DNA of 39,371 bases from Gammaproteobacteria bacterium (lineage in GTDB: Bacteria; Pseudomonadota; Gammaproteobacteria; JAJPIJ01). Under the pieces are notes generated by a model. That model did not search any database and was not told the DNA's origin. It saw nothing but the letters and a program-made list of their open reading frames with translations. Both the position numbers and the translations under genes were made by a program. The stretch is from the NCBI GenBank assembly GCA_022072255.1, contig JAJVHZ010000046.1, positions 1-39,371 on the forward strand, in the 5' to 3' direction. This document shows positions 32,380-39,371 of the stretch, in pieces (the first letter of the stretch is position 1; every line of letters begins with the position of its first letter).

Positions 32380-33801
32380 TCAGTGCGCCATCGACGGGGC
32401 CAGCACGGGCGCTTCCACCGGTTTGGCGCCCGCTATGGTGCGCCACAGGTTGTAGGTCATCACCAGCATCCCGGCCAGGAACAGCGCGCCGCCGAGGAAG
32501 CGGATGACATAGAACGGATGCATCGCCTCGACCGTCTCGATGAAGCTGTAGGTGAGCGTGCCGTCATCGTTGACCGCGCGCCACATCAGGCCCTGCATGA
32601 TGCCGGATACCCACATCGAGGCTATGTACAGCACGATGCCGATGGTGGAGGTCCAGAAGTGCAGCTCGACCAGCTTCAGGCTGTACAGCTCGCGGCCGAA
32701 CAGGCGCGGGATGAGGTAGTACATGCAGCCCATGGTCACCAGGGCGACCCAGCCGAGCGCGCCGGAGTGCACGTGGCCGATGGTCCAGTCCGTGTAATGC
32801 GACAGCGCATTGACGGTGCGGATGGACATCATCGGACCCTCGAACGTCGACATGCCGTAGAACGACACCGACACGATCATCAGGCGCATCACCGGGTCGG
32901 TGCGCAGTTTGTGCCAGGCCCCGGACAGGGTCATGATGCCGTTGATCATGCCGCCCCAGGAAGGCGCGAGCAGAATGACCGACATCACCATGCCGAGCGA
33001 CTGCGTCCAGCCCGGCAGCGCGGAATAGTGCAGGTGATGCGGGCCGGCCCAGATGTAGGTGAAGATGAGCGCCCAGAAGTGGACGATCGAGAGGCGGTAG
33101 GAGTACACGGGCCGGCCGGCCTGCTTGGGGATGAAGTAGTACATCATTCCGAGGAACGCGGCGGTCAGGAAGAAGCCCACGGCGTTGTGGCCGTACCACC
33201 ACTGCACCATCGCATCCTGCACGCCGGCATAAGCCGAGTAGGACTTCAACAGCGTTACCGGCACGACGGCGTTGTTGAAGATGTGCAGCATGGCGATGGT
33301 GATGATGTAGGCGCCGAAGAACCAGTTGGCGACGTAGATGTGCTGGACCTTGCGCTTCACTATGGTGCCGAAAAAGACGATGGCATAGGAAATCCACACC
33401 ACCGCGATCAGCAGATCGACGGGCCATTCGAGCTCCGCGTACTCCTTGGACTGCGTGATGCCCAGGGGCAGGGTGACCGCCGCCAGCACGATGACCAGCT
33501 GCCATCCCCAGAAGGTGAAGGCGGCGAGCCTGTCGGAGATGAGCCGCACGTGGCAGGTACGCTGCACCACGTAGTACGAAGTCGCAAACAGGGCGCAGCC
33601 GCCGAAGGCGAAGATGACGGCGTTGGTGTGCAGCGGCCGCAGCCGGCCGAAGGTGAGCCAGGGCAGGTCGAAGTTCAGCGCCGGCCAGGCGAGTTGCGCG
33701 GCGATGAACACGCCCACCAGCATGCCGACGATCCCCCAGACGATCGTCATGATGGCGAACTGCCGCACCACCGTGTAGTTGTAGGTTTCGTTAGTGGCCA
33801 T
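32380..33801 (-). CDS. ccoN: Cytochrome cbb3 oxidase catalytic subunit I
   Basis: A 473-residue haem-copper oxidase of the C family with about 12 helices. Haem and CuB ligands are visible in [41 protein letters not shown] and [12 protein letters not shown]. The tyrosine that is cross-linked to a CuB histidine in this family is in [11 protein letters not shown], and the conserved Glu is in [15 protein letters not shown]. It reduces oxygen with high affinity and pumps protons. ATG 33801 follows AGGAGGG. It heads ccoNOQP; a strong hairpin lies between it and the upstream outer-membrane gene. Confidence 0.98.
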   Translation of the reverse strand: MATNETYNYTVVRQFAIMTIVWGIVGMLVGVFIAAQLAWPALNFDLPWLTFGRLRPLHTNAVIFAFGGCALFATSYYVVQRTCHVRLISDRLAAFTFWGWQLVIVLAAVTLPLGITQSKEYAELEWPVDLLIAVVWISYAIVFFGTIVKRKVQHIYVANWFFGAYIITIAMLHIFNNAVVPVTLLKSYSAYAGVQDAMVQWWYGHNAVGFFLTAAFLGMMYYFIPKQAGRPVYSYRLSIVHFWALIFTYIWAGPHHLHYSALPGWTQSLGMVMSVILLAPSWGGMINGIMTLSGAWHKLRTDPVMRLMIVSVSFYGMSTFEGPMMSIRTVNALSHYTDWTIGHVHSGALGWVALVTMGCMYYLIPRLFGRELYSLKLVELHFWTSTIGIVLYIASMWVSGIMQGLMWRAVNDDGTLTYSFIETVEAMHPFYVIRFLGGALFLAGMLVMTYNLWRTIAGAKPVEAPVLAPSMAH

Positions 33802-33844
33802 TCGGCCCTCCTGTGATCAGATAGCTAGCTCTTCGAGCACAGCG

Positions 33845-33876
33845 GGACAGGGGCGGCATCGCTGCCGCCCCTGTCC
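33845..33876 (-). other. Perfect 14-bp hairpin between the barrel-protein gene and ccoN
   Basis: GGACAGGGGCGGCA (33845-33858) pairs without mismatch with TGCCGCCCCTGTCC (33863-33876) across a TCGC tetraloop. It lies 34 nt after the outer-membrane gene and 43 nt before ccoN on the minus strand. No T-run follows in either direction, so it may be an attenuator, a 3' end stabiliser or a processing site rather than a full terminator. Confidence 0.6.
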
Positions 33877-33910
33877 GTGCAACTCCGCCCGAATCGTAAC
33901 GCGGTCGGCG

Positions 33911-34885
33911 TCAGAAGCCGATACCCAGGTAGCCGCCGATGGTCCAGTAGTCGTTGGACGGCTCCTGCACCTGCAGCCCCAGGCCGCGGATCGCCGCGAC
34001 GGTGGCGTCGCTGTAGTCGGGATTCGTGAAGTCGGCGGCGAAGTGATAGCGCGCATCGGCGCCGAGCTTGATGCCCGGGATGAGCTCGTACTCGGCGCCG
34101 GCGGCCACCTGGCCGCCGACGTCGAGGTAGGAGGTGGTGTCGGAGGTCGGGCTGATGACGCGGAAATCCAGGCCGATCGGGATGAGCCAGGGACGCAGCT
34201 TGCTGCCCTCCATGAACTTGATCTTCGGCGCGGCGCTGACCGTCAGCATGGTCAGGTTGTTGGTGCCGGTGATGAGACAGTTGCCGAGCGCCGGACCGAC
34301 GTTGCCGGTGGCCAGGGCGCACTCCGCCGTCGGCACCGGCAGTATCGTCTCCGCGGAATCGATGTGGCTGAATTCCACGCCCAGCTCGGCGAGCGCCCAG
34401 GTGCCGGGCATCAGTCCCCACACGTCCGGCGTGAGCAGGAAGTCGAAGCCGGCGCCGACGTTCCAGCCGGAGTCGCCGTCGTTATCGTTGCCCAGACCGT
34501 AGACGTCCGTGACGGCGCCGAAGGCGCGGTCATCCATCAGGCCGGTGTAGCCGCCGCGGAAGAAGATCATGTTGCCGGTCCGCGTGGCCGGATGACGCGT
34601 GAAGTACGGCGAGCCCTTGGTCTCCATGTCCGACACCCTTTGCTCGAGATTCTGCACCGGCGCCTCGACGGCGTCGACGCGCGTCTCGAGCTGCTGCACC
34701 TGCTGCGTCTGCGCGGGCTCTGCGGCCTGCGTGGCCTTCAGTTCCTGGCGCAGCGCGGCCATCTCGGCCTCGAGCTGCATGAGTTTCCTTTCCAGGTCCG
34801 CGGTGGACACGGCCCCTGCCGTCGTGCTTGCCGCAATCAGCGCGGATGCGACGGCCATGGTCAGCGTGTTCTTTTTGAATTGCAT
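33911..34885 (-). CDS. Outer-membrane beta-barrel protein with N-terminal coiled coil
   Basis: A 324-residue exported protein. The signal peptide (LTMAVASALIAASTTAGAVS) is followed by a predicted coiled coil with heptads (LERKLMQLEAEMAALRQELK, then VQQLETRVDAVEAPVQNLEQ), then a series of alternating beta strands with aromatic girdles, ending YWTIGGYLGIGF. A terminal Phe is the usual signal for outer-membrane barrel insertion. An extracellular-loop-like segment holds two cysteines (AECALATG and LGNCLITG). I start at ATG 34885 because AAGGGGG lies just before it; the in-frame ATG at 34900 has none. A coiled coil plus a small barrel recalls porins that trimerise, but the function is not known. 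Its position just upstream of ccoN suggests co-expression. Confidence 0.8.
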   Translation of the reverse strand: MQFKKNTLTMAVASALIAASTTAGAVSTADLERKLMQLEAEMAALRQELKATQAAEPAQTQQVQQLETRVDAVEAPVQNLEQRVSDMETKGSPYFTRHPATRTGNMIFFRGGYTGLMDDRAFGAVTDVYGLGNDNDGDSGWNVGAGFDFLLTPDVWGLMPGTWALAELGVEFSHIDSAETILPVPTAECALATGNVGPALGNCLITGTNNLTMLTVSAAPKIKFMEGSKLRPWLIPIGLDFRVISPTSDTTSYLDVGGQVAAGAEYELIPGIKLGADARYHFAADFTNPDYSDATVAAIRGLGLQVQEPSNDYWTIGGYLGIGF

Positions 34886-34958
34886 GAGAGCCCCCTTCAT
34901 GGTTGCGAATGTTTACGTCGAATTTCAGCTGGGTGTCGAGGAGATCGGAAACCGGCAA

Positions 34959-35357
34959 TCAATGGTCCGCCGCATCCCGCTCCGGCGCCGCCGGGGGGAC
35001 GGGAACGACGGGCTTGATCGCGTTCAACGGGGCGTCGTTCCGGCAGAAGCTCAGGTCGACCTGCGGGGCGCGCGAGCCGAGAGCCTTTTCGCAGACGGCG
35101 GTCTCGCCGCAGCCCTCGCAGGCGCGGATATGCCTTTCTATGTCGACGACCGGGTGGCGGTGCAGATATTCCTGCGCGTCGATGCCCCGGCGCTCGAGCA
35201 TCCGGTACAGGCGCAGCCGCTTGACGCGCCCGCCGAGGGCCTTGCGGAACTGGCGGCCGGTGTGAAAGTTGGTGAGGATGGCGTAGGTCATCCGGGAGGC
35301 GACGTATGCCGCCAGCAGGGCGATGGCGGCGATGACGACGACGCTCAATACGTTCAT
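34959..35357 (-). CDS. Single-pass membrane protein, DUF6455-like
   Basis: A 132-residue protein with one N-terminal membrane helix (VLSVVVIAAIALLAAYVASR) and a cytoplasmic domain. The domain has the pattern RMLERRGIDAQEYLHRHPVV, then a cysteine cluster CEGCGETAVCEKAL, and a later Cys in DLSFCRNDAPL. This resembles DUF6455-type proteins (helix, MLERLG-like motif, CxxC...C). The four cysteines could bind a metal or act in redox sensing; that is inference. It is divergent from nrdJa and precedes the barrel gene by 73 nt. ATG 35357 is used; the longer open frame upstream lacks a start signal and would run through the FNR-like and NrdR-like sites. Confidence 0.72.
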   Translation of the reverse strand: MNVLSVVVIAAIALLAAYVASRMTYAILTNFHTGRQFRKALGGRVKRLRLYRMLERRGIDAQEYLHRHPVVDIERHIRACEGCGETAVCEKALGSRAPQVDLSFCRNDAPLNAIKPVVPVPPAAPERDAADH

Positions 35358-35401
35358 ATCGGATGAGGCCCGGGCTTCTTGGAGTTTTTTCCTTGGCCGC
35401 A

Positions 35402-35443
35402 ACTGTATGCAGCGGGGGTGCCGAGCGGCTTGATCTGGATCAA
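35402..35443 (-). promoter_or_regulatory. FNR/ANR box with a correctly placed -10 on the minus strand
   Basis: TTGATCTGGATCAA (35430-35443) is a perfect match to TTGAT-N4-ATCAA. If it is centred at -41.5 of a minus-strand promoter, the -10 hexamer falls at 35402-35407 and reads TACAGT (4 of 6 to TATAAT). In the plus direction the equivalent hexamer is CGGCCG, so a class II promoter is favoured only towards the DUF6455/barrel/cco genes. Its transcript would start near 35395, 38 nt before the DUF6455-like start. An effect on nrdJa (112 nt away) is still possible. Confidence 0.65.
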
Positions 35444-35508
35444 CGCCGGCCGGGCGGTGAATTTGCGGCCGGCCACAGGCGACTTGCGTGCAGGCCGCAA
35501 TCGTCGCA

Positions 35509-35532
35509 GGATGCACAAAATATTGCGCATCC
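35509..35532 (+). promoter_or_regulatory. NrdR-box-like palindrome upstream of nrdJa
   Basis: A 24-nt near-perfect palindrome (20 of 24 positions symmetric) with core CACAAAATATTGCG. The core CAAAATATTG agrees with 9 of 10 positions of the NrdR-box core CWATATATWG. It ends 22 nt before the nrdJa ATG, where a bound repressor would block initiation. NrdR usually binds two boxes about 31 nt apart; I do not see a convincing second copy. Confidence 0.55.
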
Positions 35533-35554
35533 CGGGGGAGACGGACGCAACGCC

Positions 35555-37702
35555 ATGAGCACCGCCGCCGACGCACTCACTGAAGACACCCGCATCGTGG
35601 CCCAGCCCGCCGCGCTGGACATCTGGGACAAGAAATACCGGCTCAAGGACCGGCAGGGAGTCGCCGTCGACAAGAACGTCGACGACACCTGGCGGCGGAT
35701 CGCCCGCGCGCTGGCCGAGGTGGAGGCGACCCCGGCGCTGCGGGAGAAATGGTACGAGCGGTTCCTGTGGGCGCTGCGTCATGGCGCGATCCCGGCCGGA
35801 CGGATCACCTCCAACGCCGGGGCCGAACAGTACAAGCCCTCCACGTCGACCATCAACTGTACGGTATCCGGGACCATCCACGACTCCATGGATGACATCC
35901 TGTGCAAGGTCCACGAGGCGGGTCTTACACTCAAGGCGGGTTGCGGGATCGGCTACGACTTCTCGACGCTGCGCCCCAGGGGCGCCTACGTGACCGGCGC
36001 CGGGGCGCACACCTCCGGTCCGTTGTCGTTCATGGACATCTACGACCGCATGTGCTTCACGGTCTCATCCGCCGGCGGCCGGCGCGGCGCGCAGATGGCG
36101 ACCTTCGACATCGGCCATCCCGACGTGCTCGACTTCATACGCGCCAAGCGCGAGCACGGGCGCCTGCGCCAGTTCAACCTGTCGCTGCTCATCACCGATG
36201 CCTTCATGCGCGCCGTGAAGGAGGACGCCGAGTGGCCGCTCGCGTTTCCGCTGACGGAGGCGGAGGTCAGGGGCGAGCGCATCGACGTGCACGACAGCCG
36301 CGACGTCCTGTGGCGGGAATGGCCGGTCAGCGACAACTACGTCGTCGACGCCCGCGGCCTGGTGGCCTGCCGCATCCACCGCCGCATACGGGCCCGGGCG
36401 CTGTGGGACCTGATCATGCGGTCCACCTTCGACTATGCCGAGCCGGGGTTCATCCTCATCGACCGGGTCAACGAGGAGAACAACAACTGGTTCTGCGAGG
36501 ACATCCGCGCGACCAACCCGTGCGGCGAACAGCCGCTGCCGCCGTACGGCTCCTGCCTGCTCGGCTCGGTGAACCTGACGCGCTTCGTGCGCGATCCGTT
36601 CACCGACAAGGCGAGCTTCGACTGGCCGCAGTATCGCGAGCTGGTCAAGGTGTTCACACGCATGCTCGACAACGTCGTGGAGCTGCACGGGCTGCCGCTC
36701 GAGCCACAGGCCGAGGAGATCCGGCGCAAGCGCCGGCACGGCATGGGCTACCTCGGCCTGGGCTCCACGCTGGCCATGCTGCGGATGAAATACGGGGACG
36801 CCGACTCGCTGGCGTTCACCGAACGGGTCACGCGCGAGATGGCGGCGGCCGGCTGGGAGGTCGGTGTGGAACTGGCCGAGGAGAAGGGTCCGGCTCCGAT
36901 CATGAACGAGCATTTCGCCATCACCGCCGCGATGCTGCGGCAGCGGCCCGAGCTGGCGCGCGACGGCTACCGGGAGGGCGACAGTCTGCCGGGCCGTGTC
37001 CTGCACGCACGCTACAGCCGCTACATGCAGCGGCTCGCGGGCGTTGCGCCCGAGCTGGTCGACAGGATCGCGCAGGCCGGGGCGCGCTTCACGCACCACA
37101 CCTCCATCGCGCCCACCGGGACCATCTCCCTGTCGCTGGCGAACAATGCCAGCAACGGCATCGAGCCGAGCTTTGCCCATCACTACGTGCGCAACGTGAT
37201 CCGCGCCGGCAAGAAGAGCAAGGACACGCTCGACGTGTATTCCTACGAGCTGCTCGCCTACCGCGCGCTGGTCAATCCCAGGGCGATGCCCGACAGCGGC
37301 GAGCCGGACGCGCAGTTGCCGCCGTATTTCGTCACGGCCAACGACATCACGCCCATGCAGCACGTGGAGATCCAGGCGGCGGCGCAGAAATGGGTCGATT
37401 CCTCGATCTCCAAGACCGCGAACGTGCCCACGGACTTCCCGTTCGCGGACTTCAAGGACATCTATCTCTTCGCCTACGAGAACGGGCTGAAGGGATGCAC
37501 GACCTTCCGTTTCAATCCCGAGGTCTTCCAGGGCGTGCTGGTGAAGACCGCCGATCTCGAGAACACGCTCTACCGCTTCGTGCTCGAGGACGGCAGCGTG
37601 GTGGAGGCGCGCGGCAACGAGGAGGTCGAATACGACGGCGAGACGCACACCGCCGCCAATCTCCACGACGCCCTGAAGGAAGGCTATTACGGCAGATTCT
37701 GA
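35555..37702 (+). CDS. nrdJa: Adenosylcobalamin-dependent ribonucleotide reductase, catalytic component (split class II)
   Basis: A 715-residue class II ribonucleotide reductase. Cys102 (TINCTVSGT) and Cys334 (GSCLLGSVNL) correspond to the redox-active pair. Cys323 in the finger loop TNPCGEQPLP, with Asn321 and Glu325, is the thiyl-radical site. The phosphate-binding region HHTSIAPTGTISLSLANNAS is present. The protein ends EGYYGRF, before the TSCPD and Cys-rich tail of full-length NrdJ, which is encoded separately by the next gene. It makes deoxyribonucleotides using adenosylcobalamin and needs no oxygen. Start ATG 35555 gives the usual N-terminus; GGGGGAG lies 14 nt upstream, rather far. The open frame from 35363 crosses regulatory sites and is not used. 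I see no B12 riboswitch upstream. Confidence 0.95.
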   Translation: MSTAADALTEDTRIVAQPAALDIWDKKYRLKDRQGVAVDKNVDDTWRRIARALAEVEATPALREKWYERFLWALRHGAIPAGRITSNAGAEQYKPSTSTINCTVSGTIHDSMDDILCKVHEAGLTLKAGCGIGYDFSTLRPRGAYVTGAGAHTSGPLSFMDIYDRMCFTVSSAGGRRGAQMATFDIGHPDVLDFIRAKREHGRLRQFNLSLLITDAFMRAVKEDAEWPLAFPLTEAEVRGERIDVHDSRDVLWREWPVSDNYVVDARGLVACRIHRRIRARALWDLIMRSTFDYAEPGFILIDRVNEENNNWFCEDIRATNPCGEQPLPPYGSCLLGSVNLTRFVRDPFTDKASFDWPQYRELVKVFTRMLDNVVELHGLPLEPQAEEIRRKRRHGMGYLGLGSTLAMLRMKYGDADSLAFTERVTREMAAAGWEVGVELAEEKGPAPIMNEHFAITAAMLRQRPELARDGYREGDSLPGRVLHARYSRYMQRLAGVAPELVDRIAQAGARFTHHTSIAPTGTISLSLANNASNGIEPSFAHHYVRNVIRAGKKSKDTLDVYSYELLAYRALVNPRAMPDSGEPDAQLPPYFVTANDITPMQHVEIQAAAQKWVDSSISKTANVPTDFPFADFKDIYLFAYENGLKGCTTFRFNPEVFQGVLVKTADLENTLYRFVLEDGSVVEARGNEEVEYDGETHTAANLHDALKEGYYGRF

Positions 37703-37711
37703 GCAAGCATC

Positions 37712-38410
37712 ATGGCCAAGAAGATCGACAAGCGGATCATCGACGTGAGCGTGGTGAAGAACGCGCTGCCGGCGGAGCCGGCCAGGGCGGAGGCCGCGGC
37801 CGAATCGGCGCCGAAGGTCGTGCACATGCACGAGAAGGTCGCGAGGCCGGAGATGCTGATCGGCTCGACCTACAAGATCAAGACGCCGCATTCCGACCAC
37901 GCGCTGTACGTCACCATCAACGACATCGTGCTCAACCCCGGCACGCCGCACGAGCTGCGGCGCCCGTTCGAGATGTTCGTCAACTCCAAGAGCATGGAGC
38001 ACTTCCAGTGGATCGTGGCGCTGACGCGTATCATCTCCGCCGTGTTCCGCAAGGGCGGGGACGTCACCTTCCTGGTCGAGGAGATGCGCTCGGTCTTCGA
38101 TCCGAAGGGCGGCTATTTCAAGAAGGGCGGGCGCTTCATCCCGTCGCTGGTGGCGGAGATCGGCGACGTGCTGGACAGCCACCTGCGCATGATCGGATTG
38201 CTGCGCGACGACCCGAGCGACGCGGCGCTGCGCCAGCAGCTCGTCGCCAAGCGCGCCGAGTACGAGAAGACGCTGCAGCAGGCCGAGGCCCACGCCCCGG
38301 ACGAATTCCCCGACGGCGCCGTGCTCTGCCAGAAGTGCCTGACCAAGGCGATGATCCGCATGGACAACTGCCTGACCTGCCTGAACTGCGGCGAGTCCAA
38401 ATGCGGCTGA
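37712..38410 (+). CDS. nrdJb: NrdJ C-terminal component with TSCPD domain and Cys-rich tail
   Basis: A 232-residue protein matching the second half of split class II reductases (NrdJb in Pseudomonas aeruginosa). After a variable basic N-terminus comes a TSCPD domain starting MLIGSTYKIKTPHSDHALYV and containing RPFEMFVNSKSMEHFQWIV. The C-terminal 27 residues carry six cysteines (CQKC, NCLTC, NC, SKC), the swinging redox tail that re-reduces the active-site disulfide or a zinc site. It begins 9 nt after the nrdJa stop and is surely co-transcribed. It is needed with NrdJa for activity in Pseudomonas. Confidence 0.92.
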   Translation: MAKKIDKRIIDVSVVKNALPAEPARAEAAAESAPKVVHMHEKVARPEMLIGSTYKIKTPHSDHALYVTINDIVLNPGTPHELRRPFEMFVNSKSMEHFQWIVALTRIISAVFRKGGDVTFLVEEMRSVFDPKGGYFKKGGRFIPSLVAEIGDVLDSHLRMIGLLRDDPSDAALRQQLVAKRAEYEKTLQQAEAHAPDEFPDGAVLCQKCLTKAMIRMDNCLTCLNCGESKCG

Positions 38411-38450
38411 GCCGCGCGTGGTAGTAATTCCGCCGGCCCCGCCGCCGGGC

Positions 38451-38840
38451 TCAGAGCTCGCCGGTGAGGAACTGCGCGCGGCCGTAGCCGAACGACCAGT
38501 CCTCATCCGTCGAGGTGACGAGGTTGATCATGACGTCCGAGGGCGCGATGCCGCAGCGCTTCTCGATCTCCTCCACGACCAGGCGGTAGAAGAGCTCCTT
38601 CATCTCGCGCGTGCGCGGCCGCGTGGTCACCTGGATGAAGACGAACCTCGGCGTGCGCGGTATGTCCAGCCCCGTGTCCTCCATGATCATGCGCGTGGCC
38701 GGGTGCCGATGGACGATCTGGTAGCGATCGCGCTCCGGTACCTTGAAGGCCGTCACCATGGCGCGATGCACGGCGTCGAGCATGGTCTTCACCTCGGCAT
38801 CGGACCAGCCATCGTAGATATCGAACCTGAGTAACGGCAT
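38451..38840 (-). CDS. Tautomerase-family protein
   Basis: A 129-residue protein of the tautomerase superfamily (Tautomerase_2 type). After the initiator Met, Pro is residue 2 (MPLLRFDIYDG), the catalytic base of the family. The segment SDAEVKTMLDAVHRAMVTAF and the conserved RDRYQIVHRH are also characteristic, as is FVFIQVTTRPRTREMKELFY. The physiological substrate is unknown; family members act on 2-oxo-dienoates or dehalogenate small acids. ATG 38840 has GAGGA about 10 nt upstream; the longer open frame would bury the catalytic Pro, so it is rejected. It converges with nrdJb, 40 nt apart. Confidence 0.9.
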   Translation of the reverse strand: MPLLRFDIYDGWSDAEVKTMLDAVHRAMVTAFKVPERDRYQIVHRHPATRMIMEDTGLDIPRTPRFVFIQVTTRPRTREMKELFYRLVVEEIEKRCGIAPSDVMINLVTSTDEDWSFGYGRAQFLTGEL

Positions 38841-39028
38841 GGGTGCCTGTCCTCGTTGCTGCAATGTCCGGCGGCTCTGCGGAAGTCGCCCCGGGCGGGC
38901 TCGCCTGGCGCGTCGCCCCGGTTGGAGGCGGTGCGCCGCGGTCGGGATGGCTAGCGTAATACAAGCCGCGACGGCTTGCGACTTCCCAGCCCGCACCCTT
39001 TGGAATCCGCAGACGTCATCAGCCGGGC

Positions 39029-39061
39029 AAAAAAACCGCGGGCAGGTTTCCCTGCCCGCGG
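39029..39061 (-). terminator. Rho-independent terminator of the cytochrome-c-peroxidase-like gene
   Basis: On the minus strand: an 11-bp perfect stem CCGCGGGCAGG/CCTGCCCGCGG with a GAAA loop, followed directly by seven T residues. It lies 26 nt downstream of the stop at 39088. This is the clearest intrinsic terminator in the window. Confidence 0.92.
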
Positions 39062-39087
39062 CGTGGTACGAACAGACGATACGGCGC

Positions 39088-39371
39088 CTACGGGAGAACG
39101 ACCTTCGGTCCGCCGAGGCGGCCCTGCATGCCCGGGGCGAAGAAATCGCCGCCATTGGGCAGGCACAGGCCGGAGCTCTTGGCGTACCCGGCGGCGCCGA
39201 CGGCCGGCAGCAGGAAGGCGAGGTCATCGGCCTTCTTGTCCCGGTTCCTGTCCATGGCGAGGTGGCCGTTGCGCAGCGTCAGCGACGGGTGATCGAAGGG
39301 TCCCGCGTCGCACTGCACGCGCGGATCGGTCATCGTCAGCATGAACGCCACGATCGCGCCGATCTGGTCGA
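39088..39371 (-). CDS. Cytochrome-c-peroxidase-like protein, C-terminal end only
   Basis: The reading frame is open to the right edge, so this is the last 94 residues of a longer gene. The segments IGAIVAFMLTMTDPRV, AGPFDHPSLTLRNGH and RDKKADDLAFLLPAVGAAGY correspond to the C-terminal region of diheme cytochrome c peroxidase/MauG-type proteins, where a helix ending in LTDPRV is followed by FDHP and a Pro/Gly-rich tail. No haem motif lies in the visible part. A short GTG-initiated version (from 39351) would be incomplete and is not preferred. It is followed by a strong terminator. Confidence 0.7.
   Translation of the reverse strand, partial: DQIGAIVAFMLTMTDPRVQCDAGPFDHPSLTLRNGHLAMDRNRDKKADDLAFLLPAVGAAGYAKSSGLCLPNGGDFFAPGMQGRLGGPKVVLP

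Noticed and set aside
31783-33816. 677-codon plus-strand open frame opposite ccoO and ccoN
   Set aside because: No domain or start signal; the minus strand holds canonical cbb3 subunits.
35358-35554. Cobalamin riboswitch upstream of nrdJa
   Set aside because: No recognisable B12-box in the 197 nt; the region is explained by the FNR-like and NrdR-like dyads.
38962-38978. CAAGCC/GGCTTG hairpin upstream of the tautomerase as a terminator
   Set aside because: Stem of 6 bp only, no T-run, and the true terminator of the upstream gene is at 39029-39061.
1-39371. CRISPR arrays, tRNA or rRNA genes, insertion sequences, prophage genes
   Set aside because: I looked for direct-repeat arrays, tRNA-like cloverleaf and transposase or integrase sequences on both strands and saw none; a dedicated search would be needed to be certain for tRNAs and small RNAs.

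Overview
High-GC bacterial chromosome segment (roughly two thirds G+C by eye), densely coded on both strands, with no rRNA, tRNA, CRISPR array, insertion sequence or phage gene that I can see. Gene content points to a respiratory, probably sulfur-oxidising gammaproteobacterium: a flavocytochrome c sulfide dehydrogenase, a cbb3 oxidase operon, a split B12-dependent ribonucleotide reductase (nrdJa/nrdJb, as in Pseudomonas), an SHP/diheme cytochrome pair and a CusCBA/CopA copper-export operon. The taxonomic placement is inference from gene content only.

Layout. 1-4904 (minus): AcuC-like deacetylase, DUF2892 membrane protein, CoA-disulfide-reductase/rhodanese fusion, AcuB-like CBS protein, and an ADP-forming acyl-CoA synthetase cut by the left edge. 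4989-7125 (plus): fccA-fccB and a carboxymuconolactone-decarboxylase-like protein. 7318-11828 (plus): P2-type Ca2+-ATPase-like pump overlapping a universal stress protein, then a CNNM/CorC-type membrane protein. 11899-17004 (minus): ChrA, a thioredoxin-DsbD-like fusion coupled to a di-heme cytochrome b, an isoprenylcysteine-methyltransferase-like protein, an unknown 107-aa protein and an EamA transporter. 17582-26378 (plus): small Cys/His-rich secreted protein, cusC, cusB (fused to a CusF-like domain), cusA, copA. 26477-27010 (minus): unknown exported protein, divergent from the SHP and diheme cytochrome genes at 27237-28212. 28246-35357 (minus): fixH, ccoG, a small membrane protein, ccoP, ccoQ, ccoO, ccoN, an outer-membrane barrel protein and a DUF6455-like protein. 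35555-38410 (plus): nrdJa-nrdJb. 38451-39371 (minus): a tautomerase and the 3' end of a cytochrome-c-peroxidase-like gene.

How it fits together. Many genes concern life at low oxygen and metal/redox homeostasis: sulfide oxidation feeding cytochrome c, a high-affinity cbb3 oxidase, an oxygen-independent class II RNR, copper export, and persulfide/CoA redox enzymes. Two FNR/ANR-like sites, each with a -10-like hexamer in the exact register of a class II FNR promoter, lie upstream of the DUF2892-CoA reductase genes and of the DUF6455/porin/cco block. The latter intergenic region also holds a strong NrdR-box-like palindrome next to nrdJa.

I did not find an obviously unprecedented large system. 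The best leads for new biology are the acylation/CoA-redox cluster at the left end, the divergent FNR/NrdR control region, the hairpins bracketing ccoNOQP, the CusB-CusF fusion with an altered metal site, and several small uncharacterised proteins tied to these modules.
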